From: Chionoecetes opilio | Lineage: Eukaryota > Arthropoda > Malacostraca > Decapoda > Majidae | Direction of reading: 5' to 3' | DNA length: 64,000 bases | Assembly (NCBI GenBank): GCA_016584305.1 | Contig: JACEEZ010020261.1 | Coordinates: 34,836 to 98,835 of the forward strand | Part shown: positions 1 through 10,420 of the stretch, piece by piece | Layout: the number at the start of each line of letters is the position of its first letter | How positions within the stretch are numbered: the stretch's first letter is position 1 | Translations under genes and position numbers: made by a program | The notes under the pieces: model-generated | What the model saw: only the letters and a program-made list of their open reading frames with translations | What the model was told of the DNA's origin: nothing | The model's database searches: none

Positions 1-489
1 ACATGAAGACATTCTAAGACATTGTACATGCAGATATGTAGATTAAGGACATGTTTTAACTACATTGCCTGGAAATCAACATACACGGATGAAGTCGTTG
101 ATGGTTCAACACCATGTAAAGGAAACCAAACAGTCATTTGGAATTTCTTAATTTACGTAAAACAATAGGAACAACAAAATCAGTGGATCTTTTTCAAGAT
201 ATGTCAAAATAGACACCAAAGAACTATATTGTGGGCATAAATTTAATAAATTCCGTATTAAACACTTCCGTGATGCCGTTGCAAAATCAGTGGTCAGTAC
301 TTCTGTGCAATCATCATCTCCATGGTTGTTTACAATTTTACATCTTTGATCAACTCGGATCGTCCGTCGTCCAGTCGTCACTCTTTCAGCTACCGTGGTT
401 GGTGGCAAGACGTGTATGCTCCAGCTCCTCCACCGAAATATTACTGCTACTTACCGCTTCCCTGACGCACGACACTACCTACGTTTGTA

Positions 490-496
<7 letters not shown>
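1..496. other. No recognisable feature
   Basis: AT-rich non-coding sequence. Short open frames on both strands have no domain, motif or codon pattern that I recognise. Confidence 0.5.
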
Positions 497-529
<33 letters not shown>

Positions 530-579
530 TATAATATATATATATATATATTATATATATATATTATATATATACACAA
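497..579. repeat. (AT)n microsatellite
   Basis: About 80 bases of imperfect alternating TA. Frames across it encode only Ile/Tyr repeats and are not genes. Confidence 0.95.
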
Positions 580-835
580 TGTCCACTTAATATATTTAAT
601 ATTTTCCCTTAAATAATAGAAAATAAAAGGTAAGCAACATCTGGAACCACTGGTAGTTTTTTCGTCCCTCAATAGATGGCGCTCTAAACACAAGAATCGA
701 GTGCTATCTGGCATCTTTCTGGCCTACACTTATTTGTTATGTTGGTGATGGAATATTTCCGTCTTTCTTTAGTATACCGTGCCTTTGACGAGAGCACAGT
801 CCTCTTGGCGCATGCGCAGTTGAATGTAGACGCAT

Positions 836-1245
836 TATCCTGTGGGACGCCTCGTTATACACACCTCCCTCGTAACCATCCATCCATCGGGTACTGTGCT
901 GGACTACATATCCCCCGTGTGTATGGTAATACATTTTATGTTGTAAAGTGGTGTAAAATTGTGGGTTACGGTGTGCACGTGCACACAGTTCCGTGCACAA
1001 AACTGTCCTTTGGCATTTGCGGTCTAAATACGGGGATAAAAGAGCGGATTTGGAACGCGTATTAGGCAGGATTTTTGGAGCACTAAAACTTTGCTGCTTT
1101 TTGACTTTTCCTGTATCTATACTGAAATGCATTCTTTACTCTCAAAAACAAAAAACACTCATAACTGTGTCTTTGACTGGGCAGGTTTCTGTGAAAAAAA
1201 TAAATAGATAGAACAATTAATTATTGTTCTTCGCAAGATGTACAT
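836..1245 (+). repeat. Dispersed repeat X, copy 1
   Basis: This stretch is colinear with 5,462-5,865. Shared landmarks are CCATCCATCGGGTACTG, AAAAGAGCGGATTTGGAACG and the final AAGATG(C/T)AC. The copies differ by many small indels, so both are old. After the repeat the two loci diverge: copy 1 runs into repeat Y and copy 2 into unrelated sequence. No coding capacity was recognised. Confidence 0.8.
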
Positions 1246-2005
1246 TGGTATTGAGATAATTTTTACGGTCTTTGGGAAAATAAACTTTGACCCAAATTTT
1301 TGGCAGCTTAAAAATGTCAGAACACTACCTTTATTGCGTTACCCAATTTTTTGACTATGAAACTATTGACCTTAGAACCAAAAATGGCATGAATACTTTT
1401 TGTTAAGCTCAACGAGATCTACCCTAAGCCTCTATCCGTTTGTTTTTTGCTTATACAGATTTTTAGATTATAATAAGTTTTTATATTTTGCGCACCCTTG
1501 TGCCGTTCAATACCAGCACTTATTGATGCACCATACATCTTATCTTTCATCCGTCTAACATATTGTTATGTCTTGACGGAGACGCTTGTCTGCAGGAATC
1601 GTAATCCCACTTTGAAAAATGTACATTTCTTATTCACAAGAGTTTTTACGCAGGTATGCAATTTTTCCCTTGATTTCTGGAATATTTCTTTTCGGGTGTA
1701 TACCTAAACACAAAAACTTTATTTGTGGTCATATATCAAATGGAATTTAAAAATTTGATTATACCACAGGGCCGGCCTGTTGATATCTGGATTTTTTGTA
1801 ACACTCCATAATGTTTTCCTCGTAGCTATACGTTCTTGAGATATTATGGAAACATGCCTTCCCTCTGATTTTCCGCAGCCCTCGTACTACATTCCAACCG
1901 GCTAACGTAATTTATTATTTTTTGTTTTTTTGTGGAGCGAACAATGGCGCTTCGCGCTTCAGTCTCTTCAGTTTCCGTCCTCAGAGATTAGACGTACGCG
2001 GTGCG
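1231..2005 (+). repeat. Dispersed repeat Y, copy 1 (empty site)
   Basis: Matches 23,050-23,145 joined to 24,257-24,900. At copy 2 a 1.1-kb foldback element interrupts the repeat; here the sequence runs straight through at CCTTTATTGCG (1,329-1,339). This copy therefore keeps the pre-insertion site. No coding function is recognised. Confidence 0.85.
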
Positions 2006-3668
2006 AGCTCTCCTGAACAGGCATTAGAGGGAACTTATGAAACGAAAAAGCTTTTGCCTCACCCTATATTTATTTTCTTATGTATTTATTTTTATTAATA
2101 TTTCCCACTATTGCCGCTTTGGGGTTTTATCTTCCTTGAGGCCTCAGGTGGTTGGCCTTGATTGTTATTTCTAGAAGGCTGAGATGCTGGCCCTCCAAAA
2201 AAAAAAAAAAAAAAAAAAACATCGTGGTGTCGCAGGCTGGATTTTGTTTTAGTGACCCTGGTAATTAATTGAGGCTTATGCTTCCCCCTCGTGCCCCTCT
2301 GCCACACTTGCAGTCCGAGGGGAAGTTGATTGGGCATCCCCCGCATGTGGGTGTCTTCGGCTACTCGACGCGGACAAAAAGTAGCCCTGGCAGTCTTGAA
2401 CTAGAGCAGTGGTTTTACCCGGGGTACCTGTACCACCAGGGGTACGAAACCTTACACCTGGGGGTACAGACATGCTGACCAATAATTCATATCATATTTT
2501 AAGGAGGTTTGGAATTAATATTAAAAATTATTTTGTCCTGTCTTGCCTTGTCTCTTTTGCATCATTTTGTGAAGAAATTGGAGCTAACATAGTGGTTCCT
2601 GTTTTCCCACACGGAAGTGAGGTGGCTCTCACCCGTACTACTTACACGTGCTTCGACTACACGAAGAAATCAAGAGTTTCCTTATTAAAATCAGGCAGTG
2701 ACATTGCTGACCACTTTGTAACCAAGTTCATTTTGTCCTTAGCATACCTGGGGGGAAACCCAGCAACAGGTAGAAGCGGCCAGCAACGACCATCTCCGAA
2801 CATCTTTTCCTTACGACCTAAAGCTACAAAGAGCCGCCCTCGGTCCGGTCGTTAACGCGTCGGAAGGCGCTGACTCCTGGCTAAAGCCCGGTTCCCACCT
2901 TCCCGCTTGTACGGCCACCCGGACAACAACAAAGACGTCACCAATGACGTCACAACAAAGTCTAGCCGCACCGCCGTACCCTGTTCGCCGCCGTACAAAA
3001 GTTAAATTCAAGTCATCTCTCCCCTCGGCGGTGTCCCGCTCGAGTGGAGTTTGCCAACTGTGCCCAGTTTTACGCACAACTTACCACTCAAGCGTGATGA
3101 TGGTGACGTCATTGTTGTTGTGTGGCGGCCGTACAAGCGGGAAGTGGGAACTGGGCTTAAGAAACAGAATAATGACGTGTCTCAAGCTCATCATCAGTCA
3201 CCATCCAATGACAAACAGTTGTTTTAAAAACTCTCCGACCAATCACAGTCAGCGAGACATATTTCCGGGCAAGAATGGCATTCCACAAACTGCCTCTCAT
3301 CTGCCTTCTGTCCCCGTCATCTCAAACTATTCTCGTTTTATTCGGAATGCTTGCGTTTTAAGGATTTTAAAATGTATCAGATAATAGATTTATAAGTAAG
3401 AGCCTTGTGGTTGCTGGATGTTTTGGGTGGTAGAAAGGTGTGTGTGTGTGGGTTGGAAAAATAGTGACTATTTTGTGATATGGGGAGGCCCCGCGGCTAA
3501 GGCCACAACGAAACTCATCTCCGTCACTCTGCCCCGCCATCAGTTACCCCCATCATAAAATCTTTAATCACCCTTATTTAAGGTGCACAAAACGGTGCTA
3601 CATGGTGATTAAGATAATGACAAGTATAATATAACATCCACAATAATAACTAAGTTGTATAATCACGA

Positions 3669-4301
3669 GTAATAAGACGTTTTAATCCTGCCCAAACCTA
3701 CCTACAGTGGCGGAGGAGCTTGCGGCTCCAAGGCTGGCCGACATCCTCACACGTTTTGAGTAAAAACCCGCAGTTATCCGCCTCCTATGCCCTTCCTGAA
3801 GAAGACAGCCAGCTCCCACGCCTGTGATAGCACCATTAGGATATCACCAGGATCATGAGATTCCTCAAGGTTTCTCGCTCCCCTACTAAATATTACCAAA
3901 GACATCTATCTCCCTTGGTGAAGTTGGTGTTGATATCCACCTCACGGGCTTCATCATGCTGCTAGCTGCTGCTTGCCGAAGCCGCGCTGCCAGACGTGGA
4001 TGAGTCCCTTGCTTTATTTAATCTCTTTGACTCATATATATGAAATAATATCCATCCAAATGCAATCAGTATGTCTACATTCACCCTATAAAAAAATATT
4101 TCATACATACCACCAAGCAATAATGAGCATGCCTGGCGACTTCCGAGGCCCCCCTCTGCTAATACGGGGTCTTGAGCAGTCGTTGGCCAGTGTGCACGTT
4201 AACGGACGAGCCTAACGACTTTCCTGCGCTGTGGGTTCCGTCGTTGGACTAAAAACGACCAAAAAAAAGGTCTTTAAGTGTTTTTGTGGGTTCTGGCCCG
4301 T
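3669..4301 (+). repeat. Repeat W, arm 1 (inverted partner at 6,931-7,530)
   Basis: The reverse complement of this stretch follows 6,931-7,530 closely. Shared landmarks are CACTGGCCAACGACTGCTCA, GGTGGATATCAACACCAA and CTGCGGGTTTTTACTCAAAA. It lies wholly within the hAT element while its partner lies outside, so the two are separate insertions of one family and not hAT termini. No protein is recognised. Confidence 0.85.
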
Positions 4302-4315
4302 GACTGATGTATGTC

Positions 4316-4900
4316 ACGAATTGAACGAGTTGAACATCTCCATCCCAGGAAGAATGGCCTGACACATGATAACTGTCAGAGAAGAGATTTGCCTTTACCC
4401 GAAACGTTCAATTTGGATGTGGCGCATTGAAGAAGGGAATTTTGCTAACTTTTCTTCATTAGTTGAGCTGCTTTTTGCAGAGGAATGGTTCCATCGTTAC
4501 TGAATGAAACATTTGCAAGGGCTGATTCATCTCTTGCAGGGATACTTTCACCATGGACAGGTTTCTGTGGCACAGAGATGGTCGGGAACCATATAATGTT
4601 TCAACCTGGCATTCCATGAATAACATAATATGTTGAAGATGATCTTGGTTTGAGCTGGCAGGCCAACGAACATAATCCAGGCCGTTTGGAATCAATGCAG
4701 CTAGATAGTTTTGGTGTCCACAACGCAAAACATTCCAACAGTTGCAGAAAGACCTCTGGAGGTCATTTTGCACATTTGCAACCACTTCTTAATGCGTTTT
4801 TTCAAACTACTACACCTCAAAACAAAGGTTAGGCCGCGTCTGGATGCAAGGACGACATGCGTGTGGCACTTCGGGAACTCGTTTTCAAATCATCATAATT
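4316..4900 (+). pseudogene. hAT (ZBED-type) transposase, broken C-terminal part
   Basis: This is the remnant of the transposase that would cut and paste the surrounding hAT element. Near 4,316 the plus strand reads LNELNISIPGR, then an in-frame stop, then MITVREEICL and further on GNFANFSSLVEL; this order matches the LNELN... GNFxxFP region of ZBED-like hAT transposases. Near 4,830 one frame gives RPRLDA and the next gives DDMRVALRELV, the typical C-terminal NRL-DD-LR-AL motif of the family, split by a frameshift. The end lies about 180 bp before the right terminus, as expected. The N-terminal BED finger and most catalytic blocks are absent. Sequence quality here is good, so the stop and shifts are likely real decay. 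Confidence 0.6.
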
Positions 4901-5089
4901 GATGAATGCAACAACAAAAAAGTCCTGGAAATGTAACATTGTGTATCATATGTAGTAATTGTAGTTTTTAGTGAAATAAAAGGTTCGTTACTCTAATGAT
5001 ACTTTTTCGCTGATCGGGGTTACGAGACAAACTATGATATCTCAAAGGGTACGAGCACTAAAAAGGTTAAGTAAACCACTGAACTAGAG

Positions 5090-5461
5090 ACCTAGACCAT
5101 GCGAAAAAAAACCCCGCTTTGCAAGTCCGCTTTATAAAAAGATACTAAAGGATACATACCCTGGATCAAATTTTTTTTGTTTTTTTGTAGGAAACAGGCA
5201 GGATGATTCAGCATACGAAGGATAAAACCTTATCTATTTTTTATTATTTTCGTAATGATTCACCTTCACCATTTTTTCACAGTCTGGTTTCACTTGGTCT
5301 TCTTAGTACATGCAGTGACAGTCCGTTCTCGGGGACATGGTCTTCCCAACTGGATGGGTTCGGAAGACTGACGCCGGGGGTAAGAAATAGTGTCACTATT
5401 CCAGTAAGAAGACAAGAGACAAGAGTAACAAAAGTCAGAGACAGAGGTGCCTGTGACGAGT
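5090..5461. other. No recognisable feature
   Basis: Unique-looking non-coding DNA between the hAT target duplication and repeat X copy 2. I recognise nothing in it. Confidence 0.4.
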
Positions 5462-5865
5462 TATCTTTGTCGGCCTCCTCGTAACCAACCATCCATCGGG
5501 TACTGGCTACTACATAGCCCCCGTGTGTGTATGGGGTAATACATTTTTTTACGTTATAAAGTGTGTAAAATTGTGGCTTACGGTTGTTCACGTTTGCAGT
5601 GTTGCACCACAGTTGCCGTGCACAAAACAGTTTTTGGCATTTGGCGGTCTAACTACTGATAAAAGAGCGGATTTGGAACGAATATAAGGCAGTAATTTTT
5701 GGAGCACTACAACTTTGGCGGCTCTGACTTTTTCCCTATCTATACGGGAAATGCGTTCTTTACTATAAAAAAAACACTTCAAAACTGGTTCTTTGACTGC
5801 TAGGGTTACTGTGAAAAAAATATATAGAACAATTAATATCGTTCCTTCGTAAGATGCACAATTGG
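5462..5865 (+). repeat. Dispersed repeat X, copy 2
   Basis: Partner of 836-1,245, in the same orientation. It ends at AAGATGCACAATTGGTA and then departs from copy 1. Confidence 0.8.
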
Positions 5866-6640
5866 TACAGGTTGAAGTTTCCAACTCGGCAACCTCGGGA
5901 CCAGCGCCGAGCCGAGTAATGGAATTTTCCCGACTTTTAAAACGTAGATTATATTAAGGGGAAAAAAAAGCAACTCCAACTTCTTCATAAGGTCAATTTT
6001 CCTCAGAAATAGTTAACACATTGTTCTTCCTTCTTTCACTTGCACATTAGTGTTTACCTGGACGTTTGGGAGCCATAATACCACTAACAGACCTGTATAG
6101 TACACAATTTGAATGAGAAACATTTGAAATTATAGGCGTTTTTGTTTGTGTGGTAAAAAAGCTTTGGGTCAGCTCGTACCTCATGAAATGATGACTGCAG
6201 TCAGTTTCTTTTATTCCAAAATCAATGTATAAACGGCCTAATAATACTTTCTCTGATAATGAATTATAAGCACTTTTGCTTTGAGCGTTATCCCTCAGCA
6301 AGCTCTCCGCCGTTTGAAATAGCACTCAGTCTCTGACTGACGGTCGGTGTGGCGGGACCTCACTCTGTCACGTCACCGCTCTACACACTCGACACACTCA
6401 ACGCCATACCTCTCGGCATGACGTGAGTGTCCTACTTCTTACCTTAAATGCAAGCATTAGATCCGTGAGAATGTGACCATATTGTGTCCTCTTGAATCGA
6501 GAGAGAGAGTTCTAGCTAGCACACAAGCTGGGGACGAGACCCTTTGGCTAGTGTCGCTGTTGCCGCTGTCGAGACAAGCACGTTCATTTCCCACCTGACA
6601 TGCATCCTTGTAACAGATGGTCGCTCCTTAACCATTCGCC
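5866..6640. other. Non-coding stretch with one unassigned small frame
   Basis: Contains a 92-codon open frame on the minus strand (6,325-6,047) with no motif that I recognise; in AT-rich DNA it is probably chance. A short GAGAGAGAG run lies near 6,500. Confidence 0.35.
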
Positions 6641-6745
6641 ATGCCTTCACACTGTGCTGTCTTCGGATGTAAATATAATGTAAATATAGGAGAGCTAGAG
6701 GACAAAGAGCCGATGCATATTCCCGTATTCTGGAACATTATGTCA
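6641..6745 (+). pseudogene. THAP-like zinc-finger start, fragment
   Basis: From the ATG at 6,641 the frame begins MPSHCAVFGCKYN. This fits the start of the C2CH THAP DNA-binding domain (MPxxCxxxxCxxN), which occurs in P-element-type transposases and in host regulators. The upstream context CATTCGCC before the ATG is compatible with translation start. After about 30 codons the frame no longer resembles a THAP domain: the expected conserved Trp/Pro and the later Cys-x2-His are not visible, and the frame closes. It may be a first exon or a relic. The assignment rests on about 13 residues, so confidence is low. Confidence 0.3.
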
Positions 6746-6930
6746 GTTTTACTCTTGAACCACATCAAGTGAGGTGTTACGGTTAGTAAGAGGTAACATA
6801 TAAACATATACTTATTGAGGGTAACTTTTGTGTGTGGAATCACACTGAGGGTATTTGCGAGAATATTCCTTGTTTAGTTTATGGAGTTACAGCCATGCGT
6901 CTTCACCAGAGCTGGAAAATAGGGGAGCGG

Positions 6931-7530
6931 ACGGGCCCAGAAGCCACAAAACACTAAAGACCTTTTTTTGGTCGTTAGTCCAACGACGGAAACCCACGCG
7001 CGGAAAATTCGTCGATTTCGTCGTTAGCGTGCACACTGGCCAACGACTGCTCAAGACCGGTATTAGCAGAGGTCGGAAGTCTCCAGGCATACCATTATTG
7101 CTTGGTATGCTATGAAATATCTTTTTTATAGGTGAATGTAGACATATGATTACATTTGGATGGATATTATTCATATATATGAGTAAAAAGATGAAATACA
7201 AGCAAGGGTCTTATCCACGTCTGGCAGTGCGGCCTTCGGCAGCAGCAGCATGAAGCCCGTGAGGTGGATATCAACACCAACTTCACCAAGGGAGATAGAT
7301 GTCTTTGGTAATATTTAGTAGGGGAGCGAGAACCCCTTGAGGAATCCTATGATCCCTGGTGATATCCTATGGTGCTATCACAGGCGTGGGAGCTAGCTGA
7401 CTGTCTTCTTCAGGAAGGCACAGGTGAGGCGGATAACTGCGGGTTTTTACTCAAAACTTTTGAGTGTGGCGGCTGGAGCCGCCACTCCTCCGCACTGTAG
7501 GTTTGGGCAGGTCTTAACGTCTTATATTAC
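6931..7530 (-). repeat. Repeat W, arm 2
   Basis: Inverted partner of 3,669-4,301, at roughly 85-90% identity by eye with small indels. It includes a hairpin GTGGCGGCT-GG-AGCCGCCAC near 7,467 that is degenerate in arm 1. Confidence 0.85.
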
Positions 7531-7585
7531 TTTTTTTATTTATACCCACTTATAGGGTTAGATTATGTGAGTGACTATCGGTTTA

Positions 7586-7586
7586 N
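7586..7586. other. Ambiguous base N, probable assembly join
   Basis: A single N interrupts otherwise clean sequence (GTTTA-N-CCGG). Such lone Ns commonly mark a contig join or unresolved consensus. Linkage across it should not be trusted. Confidence 0.7.
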
Positions 7587-7609
7587 CCGGCCAGGGGTGA
7601 GGCACGACC

Positions 7610-8290
7610 TGGGAAGCTTTTTACTCTCAACGCGGCAGGATGGATGAAATGAAAAGGAAACATCGTACATCTAGCGCTTATGCATTCTGAACAACCCTAT
7701 GTAGCGGTCTGGGAGGTTTGGTTATCCAGAAGGTTGTGTTTTCGGATGCCATGTAGCGCGCCAGAGGTACGATGATTACTTTTCATTTCATCCCGCCGCG
7801 CGGAGAGGCAACAGCTTGCTCCCGGCTCCTGCCTCACCCCAGCCGACCCACGGCCGGAGATTTCCGTGGCGGATTAATTCGCCGTAGGATACTCTGGGTG
7901 GATTTAACCACTCATCTTCATCATTTATACATTTTTTCTCATCTTCACTGTCTTTCTTAAGTATATCTTTTGCGTCTTATTACCCAGTAATGTGAATATA
8001 TATAAGCACACTCGATGAGAGACGAATCTTCTTGTAAATCAAGGAAGCGTAGCTTTGCTTGTTACTCAATCACAGGGAAGCGAGACCACAGCTGAGGCAG
8101 CGGCCTCTCTCAACTGCCTGTTGTTCTTCGTCAGGTGGCAGCCTGTCCCTCCACAATATCGGTGTAATGCATCTCACCATGTAGCGACATGATTTGTTCT
8201 CCGTCAGGAAGCAGCCTAGCTGCCATTCCTCAGTCAAGAGGCAGCTCGGCATATCTCACCATGTAGCGACCTCATTTTGTTCTCATTACA
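7610..8290 (-). repeat. Repeat Z, clean minus-strand copy
   Basis: Read on the minus strand, this matches 13,430-14,230 (degraded) and, in part, 19,205-19,520 (clean). Landmarks are CTTCCTGACGGAGAACAAAT, GGAGCCGGGAGCAAGCTGTT and CCTACATGGCATCCGAAAAC (CGCTACATGG here). Inside it a unit near TCGCTACATGGTGAGAT occurs twice about 90 bp apart (8,160-8,280), a small degenerate tandem repeat. It forms the outer part of the left arm of the large inverted repeat described for 9,690-13,390. Confidence 0.8.
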
Positions 8291-8447
8291 CTGGGGAACA
8301 ATTTGAACAAAACAAATTGTTGAGTTAGATTTTTGAGCTTATTTAGACTAAAATTGGCATGCTGATTCCAAATCTGTAGTCAGTTTTTTTCTAGCACGTC
8401 AAGTTTTTTCTCCACAGCTTACCCTCCAGATAAGCAAAATTCCACTT

Positions 8448-9344
8448 GTGAGCTGTATTAAAACTTTTTTTCATTTGGCAATTTGTTTGGGCGCAGTCCC
8501 TATTGGGCATTCGGTCTGTCTTCGTGAAGAATATGGAGATGTAAAGAGAGTCATTGAGTTATTGCAATATGACAAACACAATTGGATCATCTGTGTTGAC
8601 CTTAAAATGGTGTCCTTCCTTCTTGGTCAACAACGTGGATACACAAAGTATCCCTGCTTTCTCTGTATGTGGGATAGCAGAGCTCGAGAGAAGCATTGGG
8701 TTCAGACGAATTGGCCTCCGAGATCTGATCTTAAACCTGGAGATCCTAACATTGTACATGAGCCACTTGTTGACAGGAAGAAAATAATATTCCCACCTCT
8801 GCACATAAAACTAGGTCTCATGAAACAATTTGTAAAAGCATTGTCAACTGATGGCGACTGTTTGAAGTACATCATCTTGGCATTTCCTGGACTGTCAATT
8901 GAAAAAATCAAGGCCGGTGTGTTTGATGGTCCACAAATTCGACAGCTCATCAAAGATGAACATTTCAACGGTACTATGTCAGACCTTGAAAAGAATGCTT
9001 GGCTATCATTCAAAGACGTCGTCAAGAACTTTCTTGGAAATACACGTGCAAGTAATTACACAGAAATTGTTCAGAAACTATTGGAGAGCTACAAAGCGCT
9101 TGGTTGCAACATGAGTATTAAAGTACTTTTTTTGCATAGCCATCTTGCCAACTTTCCGGAAAATCTTGGTGCTGCTAGCGACGAGCAAGGTGAACGATTT
9201 CACCAAGATTTGAAGGTTATGGAAGAACGTTACCAGGGTAGATGGGATGTGCATATGATGGCTGACTATTGTTGGAGCATCAAACGCGATAGTCCTCAAG
9301 TTGAACACTCCAGACAAAGCTACAAACGTAAATTTTTACCTTAA
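8448..9344 (+). CDS. Transposon-borne protein of unknown function, C-terminal half, 298 codons
   Basis: This is the longest intact frame in the window. I recognise it as belonging to a high-copy family found in many invertebrate genomes as uncharacterised transposon-like proteins; its biochemical role is not known to me. Visible conserved points are VDLKMV with Asp51, a CFLC zinc-knuckle-like pair (Cys70, Cys73) followed by WDSR, a strongly conserved LHIKLGLMKQFVKAL block at 119-132, DEQGERFHQD at 245-254, and RYQGRWDVHMMADYCW near 261-276. The scattered Asp/Glu/His could suit an RNase H-like nuclease, but that is only a guess. The frame ends naturally at KRKFLP. The family normally extends further N-terminally; the sequence before about residue 17 looks out of frame, so this copy is truncated or lacks an upstream exon. 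It lies in a 1.4-kb segment present in only one arm of an inverted repeat. Confidence 0.65.
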   Translation: MSCIKTFFHLAICLGAVPIGHSVCLREEYGDVKRVIELLQYDKHNWIICVDLKMVSFLLGQQRGYTKYPCFLCMWDSRAREKHWVQTNWPPRSDLKPGDPNIVHEPLVDRKKIIFPPLHIKLGLMKQFVKALSTDGDCLKYIILAFPGLSIEKIKAGVFDGPQIRQLIKDEHFNGTMSDLEKNAWLSFKDVVKNFLGNTRASNYTEIVQKLLESYKALGCNMSIKVLFLHSHLANFPENLGAASDEQGERFHQDLKVMEERYQGRWDVHMMADYCWSIKRDSPQVEHSRQSYKRKFLP

Positions 9345-9689
9345 CCTGCACACAATTATAGCCTTTATCCTTTCAAAAAACCCATGATAATTTTTTTTTA
9401 AATAAACATTCTATTCATGCCTATTTTTTTAAATTTTTTCTTTGTAGGGTTAACTTTTGGAAACTTTTTAAAAAATAAGCACTGTTCGGGTTTTTTTCAG
9501 TTTTTTTTCATTTTTTTTAAATGAAAACAAAATCCAAACGTTTAAAAAACTTGACTTTATAAAAAAAAACCCTGGACCCAGTTTTGGATTCAGCCCCCAA
9601 AAAATTATTTAAATAAAAATGTCAGACCAACCCAAACAAAAATTTTTTTCCCCAGTGTTTTTTAAAACATTATTTCTCCCCTTTAAAAA

Positions 9690-10420
9690 CTGTTTTTTTT
9701 ACGTATATCTTTTGCGTCTCGTTACACAGTAATGTGAATTAATATCAGCGCCCTCGATGAGTTTAAAATTACTGAAACGAATCCTATATTTTGAAAATTT
9801 AAAGGTACGAAACCCCTTTGCTGTTAAAAGGGGGGCCTTCCTTGTCTACCTACTAGAAACATGTAGCTATAGGTGGCGGGGAAAACGGGTTCTGGTTTTT
9901 CCCGGTTTTTTCCCCTTTAAACTAAATAAATTTTTAATTTTCAGTGTTCCCTTTGTTTTTATATTTTGCTTCCTCTTATCTGAGGAAATCTTTGTATTGA
10001 ATCGTTTTTGGGTATAGCTGGTTTTTCCCAATTGTAGCCTATTTTTTTGGGCCTAAAATTTTAACTTTGCTTATCTAGAATGGAAATTCATTCCTCACAA
10101 AAAATGCACCTTTAAATATATGGTAAAGCACTAGTTGGTAAAGAAAAAAAAAAATTTGCTCAGCTGCCTTGTCATTTTAAATTTAGTCTAGACAAAGGGG
10201 GTAGCCGTTCCCTTGCCCATAGTAAACCCTTTAACTTTGAGTACAGAAAGGGTTTTTAAATGTTTTAAATTTAATGTACACATCCTAAGGATGCAGAAAC
10301 TCCCGGGATGCAAATTTGCATTTGTTGGGGAAATTTGCATAATTGACCCAAATTACAATTCGTATTATTTTTCCTTTTATTAAGCCGCCTAAAAAAAAAA
10401 TTCAGAAACTGAACGAATGG
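9690..10420 (+). repeat. Large inverted repeat, left arm
   Basis: Pairs with 12,640-13,390 in reverse complement. Landmarks in order are ATCTTTTGCGTCTCGTTACA, TTTTCCCGGTTTTTTCCCC, AATTCATTCCTCACAAAAAA, TTTAGTCTAGACAAAGGG and GATGCAGAAACTCCCGGGATG. Positions sum to about 23,040-23,075, giving an axis near 11,530. Both arms are degraded text, so the true identity may be higher than it looks. Confidence 0.75.

Larger units (their letters stand above)
2407..5081 (+). mobile_element. hAT-type DNA transposon, full outline with 8-bp TSD
   Basis: The element begins CAGTGGTTTTACC and ends with the inverted form GGTTAAGTAAACCACTG. It is flanked by identical 8-bp copies of AACTAGAG at 2,399-2,406 and 5,082-5,089. 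Terminal CAGTGG repeats and an 8-bp duplication with a central CTAG-like core are hallmarks of hAT elements. The left subterminal region carries several short GGGGTAC/GTACC palindromes. Inside, 4,316-4,900 holds a broken transposase. A segment at 3,669-4,301 occurs again, inverted, outside the element at 6,931-7,530, so other repeats have inserted here. A second left end of the same family lies at 26,222. The 2.7-kb copy is probably dead. Confidence 0.85.

Noticed and set aside
4459..4785. 108-codon minus-strand frame
   Set aside because: It overlaps the hAT transposase relic, whose recognisable motifs are on the plus strand.
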